Origin: Stigmatella aurantiaca
GTDB taxonomy: Bacteria; Myxococcota; Myxococcia; Myxococcales; Myxococcaceae
DNA: 64,000 nt
Assembly (NCBI RefSeq): GCF_900109545.1
Contig: NZ_FOAP01000022.1
Location: 90,748-154,747, forward strand
Reading direction: 5' to 3'
Shown here: in pieces, positions 50,614 through 61,155 of the stretch
Position numbering within the stretch: position 1 is the stretch's first letter
Layout: each line of letters starts with the position of its first letter
Notes under the pieces: model-generated
Told to the model about the DNA's origin: nothing
What the model saw: the letters and a program-made list of their open reading frames with translations, nothing else
Databases searched by the model: none
Translations under genes and position numbers: made by a program

Positions 50614-51423
50614 TCAGCGTCCAGGACTTCGAGGCGAGTACAGCCCGAAGCGCGTCACCTCCCGGTAGCCCATGCGCTGGTAGACCGGGAACCCCGCCAG
50701 GGTGGCATGCAGCGCCGTGCGCTCCAGTCCCCACAGGCGCTTCGCGTCCTGGAGCGCCAGGCGGATGAGCGCCTCCGCGTACCCCTTGCCCTGGAAGTCC
50801 GGCCGCGTGGCCACGTAGCCGATATAGGCCACGTTCCCCAGCCGCAGCACCGCGGTCGAGGCCACGTACTGCCCCTTCTCATAGCCCAGGTACCCCCGGC
50901 TCTCGCCCTGGAAGAGGGCGGGAATGGCGAGGGACTGCCGGGCCGTGTCCAGGGATGCGCCGTAGGCCGCCGCGTGAATGTCGGCGATGTGCTGGGCCCC
51001 CTTCGCATCGTTATCGGTGACGAACCGGAGATCCAACGCGGGGAGGGGCCGGACGGGGGGCGCGAGCTGCTCGGCCACCATGCCCACGGACTCCATGGCG
51101 AGCGCCAGTCCGCGCTGGTCGCACAGCCCAGCGGCCCGGGAGCGCAGGGGCGGCGGTAGCCAGTCCCACGCGAGCGCGAACATCCACGCAAGCCCGCGCG
51201 GCGTGAAGTAGCCGGCCGCCACATCCAGCGCCCCCGTCAGCCCCGCCTCGGTGCCCTCCGGCGCGGGCTGGAAGGCGATGTTCATGATGGACCAGGGCAC
51301 ATGGCACGCGGCGATGAGCACCCCGGGTTGCTGGACGATCTCCCCCTTCGGACAGGCGCGTGCGTAGAACTTCCAGGCTTCGTGAAAGAGGGTGTTGGAT
51401 TCGAGGACATCGGCGGTGGACAT
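50614..51423 (-). CDS. GNAT-family acetyltransferase with N-terminal extension
   Basis: A 269-residue protein with a GNAT domain in its C-terminal half: VASTAVLRLGNVAYIGYVAT, then RPDFQGKGYAEALIRLAL (acetyl-CoA loop) and LHATLAGFPVYQRMGYREV. The N-terminal 130 residues resemble the extra lobe seen in some twin-GNAT proteins, where the first domain is degenerate. Substrate unknown. The ATG at 51423 is selected with a CGGAGCG site upstream; the frame is open 12 codons further. It is on the same strand as, and 27 bases upstream of, the quinone reductase gene, so the two may be cotranscribed. Confidence 0.85.
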   Translation of the reverse strand: MSTADVLESNTLFHEAWKFYARACPKGEIVQQPGVLIAACHVPWSIMNIAFQPAPEGTEAGLTGALDVAAGYFTPRGLAWMFALAWDWLPPPLRSRAAGLCDQRGLALAMESVGMVAEQLAPPVRPLPALDLRFVTDNDAKGAQHIADIHAAAYGASLDTARQSLAIPALFQGESRGYLGYEKGQYVASTAVLRLGNVAYIGYVATRPDFQGKGYAEALIRLALQDAKRLWGLERTALHATLAGFPVYQRMGYREVTRFGLYSPRSPGR

Positions 51424-51489
51424 GGCTCGCTCCGGTCGGACCTCCCGAGCGAACCCCACCCGTCCGTGTCAGCGAAATGCCCCGGGGGC

Positions 51490-53802
51490 TCACTCCATCA
51501 TGAAGTCGACATGTGCGCGGGCCTCGGAGCTGTCGCCCACCCACACATCATAGTGGGTGCCCGGCTCCACGACGCGCTCCGAGCGGGCATTGACGAAGGA
51601 GAGCTCCTCGAAGCCCAGGGGGAAGACCACCTCCCGGGCCTCCCCGGGGGCCAGGTGCACCCGCGCGAAGCCCGCGAGCTGGCGCACGGGCTGCGCGGTG
51701 CTCGCGCCCCTCACCTGAAGGTAGAGCTGCGCCACCACCGTGCCCTCCACCGCGCCCGTGTTGCGCACCTGGGTCTTCACCTGGAGCGCCCCTCCCTGCC
51801 GGGGCACCTCCGCCGCCTTCAGCCCCTTCGCGCTCAGCGAGGGCGCCGAGAACGCGAAGTCCGTGTACGAGAGGCCATACCCGAACGGGTACAGCGGCGC
51901 GTTCTGCTCATCGATGTAGCGGGAGATGTACTTGTTCTCCGTCGCCGTGGGCGGCCGCGTCAGGTCCGCGGCCCCCGGCGGACGCCCGGTGCTGAGCTGA
52001 TTGTAATAGAGCGGCACCTGCCCCACGCCGCGCGGCAGCGTCACCGGTAACCGGCCGCTGAAGTTGACCGCGCCCGAGAGGAGATTGACCAGGGCATTGC
52101 CCGCCTCGATGCCCGGGTACCACGCCTCCACGATGGCCCGGGCATGCGCCTGCAAGCCCGTGAGCACGAGCGGGTGGCCGTTGAACAGCACCAGGATGAC
52201 CGGCTTGCCCGTGGCCGCCAGCGCCGCGAGCAGCGGCTCCTGGTTGCCGGGCAGGCCCAGCGACGTCCGGGAGGCGGCCTCCCCCGTCATGGACCCTGCC
52301 TCCTCGCCCAGGGCGGCGATCACCACGTCCGCGGAGGCGGCCGCCTTCACCGCCTCCTGAAAGTCCTCGGTGCCTTGCGCGAGGATGCCCGTGCCCTTCG
52401 CGTACACCACCCGGCCCTTCCACCGGCGCTCCAGTGCGTCCCGCAGGGTGACGTGCTCCCGGGCATCGCCCCGGGCCGGCCAGCAGCCCATCATGTTGAC
52501 CCGCGAGTCCGCCAGCGGGCCCACGACGGCAATCCGCTGGACCGAGTCCCCCAGCGGCAACACGCGGCCCTCGTTCTTCAGGAGGACGATGGACGCCTCG
52601 GCCATGCGCCGGGCCTGCTCGCGCGACTCCGGGGTGGGCTGGGGAGGCTCGGCCGTCTCGTCCGCATAGGGCCGCTCGAACAGCCCCAGCGCGAACTTCA
52701 CGCGCAGCACGCGGCGCACCGCCTCGTCCACCACCGCCTCACTCACCTGGCCCGAGCGCACCAGCCGGGGCAGCTCGGGGGCATAGAGGTTGCCCTCCAT
52801 GTCCATCTCCACACCGGCCGTGAGCGCCTGGCGGGCCGCCGCCGCGCCATCCAGCGCGGTGCCGTGGTTCATCAGCTCCTGGACGGAATTCCAGTCGCTG
52901 ACCACGAAGCCGTTGAAGCCCCACTCCTGCCGCAGAATGCCGGTGAGCAGGTACGGGTTGCCCGTGGCGGGCACGCCGTTGAGCGTATTGAAGGAGGACA
53001 TCAGGGTCGCCGCGCCCGCCTCGACCGCGGCCTGATAGGGCCGCAGGTACACCTGCCGCAGGCTCACGTCCGACAGGTCCACCGTGTGGTAGTCCCGCCC
53101 CGCCTCCGCCGCCCCGTAGGCGGCGAAGTGCTTCACCGAGGCGGCCACCGACGTGGGCGCGGCCAGCGACGCGCCCTGGTACCCCCGGACGTAGGCCCGC
53201 GCCAGGGCCGCGCCCAGGTAGGGGTCCTCTCCCGAGCCCTCCACGATGCGGCCCCAGCGCGCATCCCGCGCGATGTCGGTCATCGGGGAGAACACCCAGC
53301 GGATGCCATCGGCGGCGGCCTCCGTGGCGGCCCGGCGCATGGCCTGCTCCACCAACGCCGGGTCGAAGCTCGACGCCAGGCCCAGCGGCACCGGAAACAG
53401 GGTGCGGTGGCCGTGAATCACGTCGAAGCCAAACAGCAGCGGAATCTTCAGGCGGCTGTGCTCCACCGCGAGGCGCTGCAACCGGTTGGTCTCCTTCGCC
53501 CCCACGAGGTTCAGGAACGCGCCCACCGCGCCCGCGCGCACCATCTGCTCATGGTCCGCGCGGCCCGTGCCCGGCCCCGTGGGCACGCCCTGGGAGTACT
53601 GGGCCAGCTGCCCCACCTTCTCCTCCAGGGTCATCTGGCGCAGCAGCGCCTCCACCCGCGCGTTCAGCTCCGCCCCGGCCAGCTCCGCGTTGGACGGGGC
53701 CCGCGCCGGGGGCCTCGTACCCGCACACGCCCCCAGGACCACGGCCAGCGCCAGGCCCATCCCCCCCTTCCATCCCCCGTGCCCTCGGCGTTGCTCCTTC
53801 AT
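51490..53802 (-). CDS. Glycoside hydrolase family 3 beta-glucosidase, exported
   Basis: A 770-residue GH3 enzyme with signal peptide/lipobox-like start (GLALAVVLGACAG). The TIM-barrel domain includes FGFDVIHGHRTLFPVPLGLA, VKHFAAYGAAEAGRDYHTVD and the nucleophile Asp in GFVVSDWNSVQEL. The second domain (IAVVGPLADSRVNMMG to PLYPFGYGLSYTDF) and a C-terminal fibronectin III-like domain (VRNTGAVEGTVVAQLYLQV) complete the BglX-type layout. It should release beta-linked glucose from oligosaccharides in the periplasm or outside, consistent with scavenging. The ATG at 53802 gives the signal peptide. A palindrome 43 bases upstream may be its operator. Confidence 0.93.
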   Translation of the reverse strand: MKEQRRGHGGWKGGMGLALAVVLGACAGTRPPARAPSNAELAGAELNARVEALLRQMTLEEKVGQLAQYSQGVPTGPGTGRADHEQMVRAGAVGAFLNLVGAKETNRLQRLAVEHSRLKIPLLFGFDVIHGHRTLFPVPLGLASSFDPALVEQAMRRAATEAAADGIRWVFSPMTDIARDARWGRIVEGSGEDPYLGAALARAYVRGYQGASLAAPTSVAASVKHFAAYGAAEAGRDYHTVDLSDVSLRQVYLRPYQAAVEAGAATLMSSFNTLNGVPATGNPYLLTGILRQEWGFNGFVVSDWNSVQELMNHGTALDGAAAARQALTAGVEMDMEGNLYAPELPRLVRSGQVSEAVVDEAVRRVLRVKFALGLFERPYADETAEPPQPTPESREQARRMAEASIVLLKNEGRVLPLGDSVQRIAVVGPLADSRVNMMGCWPARGDAREHVTLRDALERRWKGRVVYAKGTGILAQGTEDFQEAVKAAASADVVIAALGEEAGSMTGEAASRTSLGLPGNQEPLLAALAATGKPVILVLFNGHPLVLTGLQAHARAIVEAWYPGIEAGNALVNLLSGAVNFSGRLPVTLPRGVGQVPLYYNQLSTGRPPGAADLTRPPTATENKYISRYIDEQNAPLYPFGYGLSYTDFAFSAPSLSAKGLKAAEVPRQGGALQVKTQVRNTGAVEGTVVAQLYLQVRGASTAQPVRQLAGFARVHLAPGEAREVVFPLGFEELSFVNARSERVVEPGTHYDVWVGDSSEARAHVDFMME

Positions 53803-53844
53803 GTCGGACGGCTCCCTCCGGAAATTCCACTCCAACGGGCAAAC

Positions 53845-53862
53845 AATCCGTTTTAACGGATT
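53845..53862. promoter_or_regulatory. Inverted repeat upstream of the GH3 gene, putative operator
   Basis: AATCCGTTTTAACGGATT has perfect 8-base arms (AATCCGTT/AACGGATT) around a 2-base centre, in the 292-base gap between the divergent GH3 and M28 genes. It is strikingly A+T-rich for this genome. A LacI- or TetR-type repressor site controlling the sugar hydrolase is a reasonable guess; nothing else identifies the binding protein. I see no other structure in this gap. Confidence 0.5.
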
Positions 53863-54094
53863 GACTCCCTGCCGGTTCCCTCGGACGATGGAACCCCGGA
53901 CACCCCTGCCCGCCGGGCCCGCGCCGCGGACAATCACCCTTTCGTGCATCTTCCAGGACGTCGTCCCTCATGTCTTCTCCGTCCACCGCGAGACTTCTCT
54001 CCGGGGGCGGATGACTCTTCGCGCAGCCACGTTACAGTCTGCCTGGACCTCTGGGCTGCGGCTGGAGAGGTCTTCACCGGTTGGAGGTATATCC

Positions 54095-56173
54095 ATGAAG
54101 CTCAAAGGTCTTGCCCCGGCAGCGCTGCTGCTGTGGGGCGCAGCTCCCGCATTCGCGCACGGCACCGCCATCGCCCGTCCCATCCAGCAGCCCGCCGAGG
54201 ACCGGGAGCTGTGGATTACCCTGGCCACGGACTCGCTCGATGAGGTGCAAGCCACGCTGCGCGCCTCGGGCATGGCGCCCACCACCCTGCCGCGCACGCA
54301 GAACAGCGTGTCGATGATGAAGGTGCGCGAGTCGGCGCTCTTCCGCATCTCCGAGATGATGCACGAGCGCTACAAGCGCTGCGCGGGCTTCCTGGCCCAC
54401 GAGACGGAGGCGGAGGCCACCGAGGCGATGAAGCGCGCGGGCGCCCCGGAGCTGCCCTACCTGACCGCCGTGGACTACACGCTGGACAACGCGGACACGG
54501 TGAACGCGCTCATCGGGGACCTGCACGAGCCGAACGTCCTTTCCACCATCTCCACCCTGTCCAGCTACCCGACGCGCTACTACAAGTCGGCCACGGGCGC
54601 CGAGGCGGCCCTGAAGCTGAAGCAGATCTGGTCGGACTTCGCCGCGTCCCGGCCGGATGTCACGGTCGAGGAGTTCGTCCACACGAACTACAACCAGCGC
54701 TCCATCATCCTGACCATCCCGGGCACCACCAAGGCCAGCGAGGTGGTGGTGCTGGGCGGACACCTGGACTCGACGGTGGGCTCCAGCGGCTCCAACCCGA
54801 ACGCCCCGTCGCCCGGCGCGGATGACGATGCCTCGGGCATCGCGTCGCTCACCGAGGTGATTCGCACGGCGCTGGCCCAGGACTACCGGCCCGAGCGCAC
54901 GGTGAAGTTCATGGGCTACGCGGCGGAGGAGGCGGGCCTGCTGGGCTCGCAGGACATCGCCAAGAAGCACAAGAGCCAGGGCATCAACGTGGTGGGCGTG
55001 CTGCAGCTGGACATGACCAACTTCCAGGGAACGGCCAACGTCGACGTCGGCCTCATCACCGACTACACGAACGTGGCGCAGAACACGTTCCTGCGCAACA
55101 TCATCGGCACGTACACCGGCCTCGTCATCCGGGACACCAAGTGCAACTACGGGTGCTCGGATCACGCCTCGTGGCACGGCCAGGGCTTCCCGGCGTCCTT
55201 CCCCTTCGAGGCCACCTTCGCTGACAGCAACGACTACATCCACACGGCGAGCGACACGCTGGCGCAGAGCGGCAACAACGCGAACCACGCGCTGAAGTTC
55301 TCCAAGGTGGCGGCCGCCTACATGGCGGAGCTGGCCAAGGGCACGGTGCAGAGCACCGTGGGCGACATCCAGGCGCCCACGGTGGCGCTCACCGGTCCGT
55401 CCACGGCCGCCCCCCTGGTGGGCCCGGTGACGCTCACCGCCACCGCGTCCGACAACGTGGGCGTGACGCGGGTGGACTTCCTCGTGGACGGTGCCGTGAA
55501 GGGCTCGGACACCACCGCCCCCTATAGCTTCGTCTGGGACACGGCCACCGTCCCCAACGGGGCGCACACCCTCTCCGTGCAGGCCTTGGACGCCCGGCAG
55601 AACGCGGGCACGGGCACCCCCCTCTCGGTGACGGTGAACAACCCGAGCACCGTGGCGGCGCTGCACCCCACGCTGAAGGCCCCCGCGTGCACCACGGTGA
55701 ACGCCAAGTGCGACTCGGGCGACCTGCTCCTGGGCCGCGGCACCCTGGGGCCCGAGAGGAACGCCCCCAACACCCTCAACAGCTCGTGCGCGGATCAGTC
55801 CTCGGGGAGCTTCCACGTGGACGAGTCGAATGACCGGCTCGTCGTGTCCACGGTGGACGGCACGCCGTTCGCGCCGGGCAAGACGGTGAAGATCGAAGCC
55901 ACGGTGTGGGCCTACGCGAGCGGTCCCTCCTCGGACAAGCTGGACCTGTACTACGCGGCGGATGCCACCGCGCCGGTGTGGGTCTCGCTGGGCACGCTGA
56001 CGCCCACGAGCGGCCGGGCGCAGACGCTGACGAAGACGTACACGCTGCCCTCGGGCGGCGCGCTGCAGGCGGTGCGGGCGCGCTTCCGGTACCAGGGCAG
56101 CGCGGTGGCGTCCGCCTGTGGCACCGGCAAGTTCGACGACCACGACGACCTGGTGTTCGCCGTCACGAAGTAA
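54095..56173 (+). CDS. Secreted M28-family aminopeptidase with Ig-like and C-terminal beta domains
   Basis: A 692-residue secreted zinc peptidase. A signal peptide (APAALLLWGAAPAFA) is followed by a propeptide-like region. The M28 domain has ligands in VVLGGHLDS, GADDDASGIA, AAEEAGLLGS (catalytic Glu) and YIHTASDT, together with a GVLQLDMTNF Asp. Residues 430-520 form a Big-type Ig-like domain (VALTGPSTAAPLVGPVTLTA), and the last 150 residues a beta-rich domain with paired Cys, of the kind appended to myxobacterial secreted proteases. It would strip N-terminal residues from peptides, fitting predatory or saprophytic feeding. The ATG at 54095 follows TTGGAGG. Confidence 0.92.
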   Translation: MKLKGLAPAALLLWGAAPAFAHGTAIARPIQQPAEDRELWITLATDSLDEVQATLRASGMAPTTLPRTQNSVSMMKVRESALFRISEMMHERYKRCAGFLAHETEAEATEAMKRAGAPELPYLTAVDYTLDNADTVNALIGDLHEPNVLSTISTLSSYPTRYYKSATGAEAALKLKQIWSDFAASRPDVTVEEFVHTNYNQRSIILTIPGTTKASEVVVLGGHLDSTVGSSGSNPNAPSPGADDDASGIASLTEVIRTALAQDYRPERTVKFMGYAAEEAGLLGSQDIAKKHKSQGINVVGVLQLDMTNFQGTANVDVGLITDYTNVAQNTFLRNIIGTYTGLVIRDTKCNYGCSDHASWHGQGFPASFPFEATFADSNDYIHTASDTLAQSGNNANHALKFSKVAAAYMAELAKGTVQSTVGDIQAPTVALTGPSTAAPLVGPVTLTATASDNVGVTRVDFLVDGAVKGSDTTAPYSFVWDTATVPNGAHTLSVQALDARQNAGTGTPLSVTVNNPSTVAALHPTLKAPACTTVNAKCDSGDLLLGRGTLGPERNAPNTLNSSCADQSSGSFHVDESNDRLVVSTVDGTPFAPGKTVKIEATVWAYASGPSSDKLDLYYAADATAPVWVSLGTLTPTSGRAQTLTKTYTLPSGGALQAVRARFRYQGSAVASACGTGKFDDHDDLVFAVTK

Positions 56174-56180
56174 AACGCTG

Positions 56181-56208
56181 GGGACATGTGACTTCCGGCA
56201 CATGTCCC
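56181..56208 (+). terminator. Hairpin behind the M28 peptidase gene
   Basis: Perfect 10-base arms GGGACATGTG and CACATGTCCC around an 8-base loop, eight bases after the stop codon. The position suggests a terminator; no T-run follows. Confidence 0.6.
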
Positions 56209-56309
56209 TGCCGGCGGCAGTCTGTAGAGTGAGGTTCATCGGCGGTGGCTTCCGCCGGTCTGTGTCCCCCTCCCTCTCGTCTCCTCTTCCGGAGAAGGCC
56301 AAGAGCAAG

Positions 56310-56324
56310 GGTACCCGTTCACGG
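56310..56324 (+). repeat. 15-base motif, first copy of an inverted pair
   Basis: GGTACCCGTTCACGG; its reverse complement stands at 56425-56439. The motif itself has dyad symmetry (ACCCG..CGGGT around TTCA), as operators do. Confidence 0.6.
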
Positions 56325-56424
56325 GTCATCGTGTGGGTTGTCTGAGACGTGCTTGCATCTCGGGGAGCCGTCCAGAGCAGCCGCGCAACATGAGGCGGTC
56401 TGTATCCCCCGCTGCCCCACGTTG

Positions 56425-56439
56425 CCGTGAACGGGTACC
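56425..56439 (-). repeat. 15-base motif, second copy of an inverted pair
   Basis: CCGTGAACGGGTACC, the exact reverse complement of 56310-56324, 100 bases away. It ends 90 bases before the esterase start. Two spaced, opposed sites fit looping regulation, or a long stem in an RNA leader. Confidence 0.6.
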
Positions 56440-56529
56440 TTTCTCACAACGTTTCAGCAGGAAACGGCCCGGGCTTGCCCGGGCTTCACGGACTGTCCCC
56501 GGCAGGCGCCTCGTGAGAGAAGCCCCCTC

Positions 56530-57609
56530 ATGGACAGCCACCTTCTGAAAGAGCGGGCCCTCGCCGAGGGCTCGCCCATCATCGACTCCCGCTCCGCCAC
56601 CTTCGTCTGGCGCGGCGCCCAGCGCGTCTTCGTCTCGGGCGACTTCCAGGACTGGAGCGAGCCCCTCCCGCTGGAGCGCGTGGGCCCTGGCCTCTGGGCG
56701 CGCACCCTCGAGCTGCCCCACGACGCCTACGTCGAGTACGCCTTCACCGATGCCAAGGGCAAGCGGGTGAAGGATCCGCTCAACCCGCTCCTCGTCGAGA
56801 ACGGCCTCGGCGGCCGCAACCACTTCTTCTACATGCCCGGCAGCGCCCCCACCCCCCTGGGCCACCGCGCGCGGGGCGTGCCCCGGGGCCGCGTCACCCG
56901 CCACAAGGTGGAGACCTCCGAGTTCGCCATCGGCACCTCGCGCCAGGTGGTGCTCTACCAGCCGCCCGTCTCCGCCCCCTGCCCCCTGGTGGTGGTGCTC
57001 GACGGGCTCGACTACCTGAAGCTCGCCAGCCTCACCACCGTGGTGGACAACCTCATCCACGCGGGCCGCATCCGCCCCGTGGCGCTCGCGATGGTGGCCA
57101 ACGGCGCCTCGGCCCGCACCGTGGAGTACTTCTGCAGCGAGGCCACCCGCTACTTCCTCCTGCGCAAGGTGCTGCCCCTGGCCCACGAGAAGCTCCGGCT
57201 CGTGGACGAGCAGCGCCAGCCCGGCGTCCATGGCGTGCTGGGCGCCTCGCTCGGCGGCCTCATGGCCCTCTACATGGGCCTGCGCTCCCCGGAAGTCTTC
57301 GGCCACGTGCTCAGCCAGTCGGGCGCCTTCGCCATCCCCGGAGAGGGGGACACCAACGTCTTCCCGCTCGCCCGGGTGCCCCCCTCCGCCCCCCTCCAGG
57401 TGTGGATGGACTGTGGCGTCTTCGAGCAACTGCGCGAGGGCAACCAGCGCATGCTCCCCGTGCTCACCGAGGCCGGGCACCGCGCCGAGTACTGGGAGTA
57501 CAACGGCGGCCACAGCTACGCGGCCTGGCGCGACGACGTGTGGCGCGGCCTCGAGTGGCTCTTCCCGCCTCAGAACCTGAAAAATTCCAGACGGGCTGGA
57601 GGTAAATAA
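56530..57609 (+). CDS. Fes-like esterase with N-terminal carbohydrate-binding-like (E-set) domain
   Basis: A 359-residue cytoplasmic-looking protein. Residues 20-100 form an early-set sandwich like CBM48 (VFVSGDFQDWSEPLPLERVG, EYAFTDAKGKRVKDPLNPLL). Residues 130-350 are an alpha/beta hydrolase of the enterochelin-esterase/esterase D group: LVVVLDGLDYLKL, the nucleophile Ser in GVLGASLGGLMALYMGLR, and the catalytic His in YNGGHSYAAWRDD. It may hydrolyse a ferric siderophore ester or another surface ester; it carries no iron-uptake neighbours. No signal peptide. A repeat-rich control region precedes it and a WD40 kinase follows 11 bases later, so the two may be linked. Confidence 0.86.
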   Translation: MDSHLLKERALAEGSPIIDSRSATFVWRGAQRVFVSGDFQDWSEPLPLERVGPGLWARTLELPHDAYVEYAFTDAKGKRVKDPLNPLLVENGLGGRNHFFYMPGSAPTPLGHRARGVPRGRVTRHKVETSEFAIGTSRQVVLYQPPVSAPCPLVVVLDGLDYLKLASLTTVVDNLIHAGRIRPVALAMVANGASARTVEYFCSEATRYFLLRKVLPLAHEKLRLVDEQRQPGVHGVLGASLGGLMALYMGLRSPEVFGHVLSQSGAFAIPGEGDTNVFPLARVPPSAPLQVWMDCGVFEQLREGNQRMLPVLTEAGHRAEYWEYNGGHSYAAWRDDVWRGLEWLFPPQNLKNSRRAGGK

Positions 57610-57620
57610 GCACCTGCGGC

Positions 57621-61097
<3,477 letters not shown>

Positions 61098-61155
61098 AGC
61101 CACCGGGAGGCAAGGGGACCGGACCGCGGCCCCCGCTCCCGGTGGAAGGTGGGAC

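Larger units (their letters stand above)
56174..56529. other. 356-base intergenic region with several inverted repeats
   Basis: No convincing gene. It contains a hairpin just after the M28 gene, the GGCGG/CCGCC hairpin near 56240, and two 15-base inverted copies of one motif at 56310-56324 and 56425-56439. A short similar string (CGGTCTGT with T-C-rich follow-up) also recurs near 56257 and 56397. It most likely holds the terminator of the M28 gene and the control region of the esterase gene. Confidence 0.5.
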
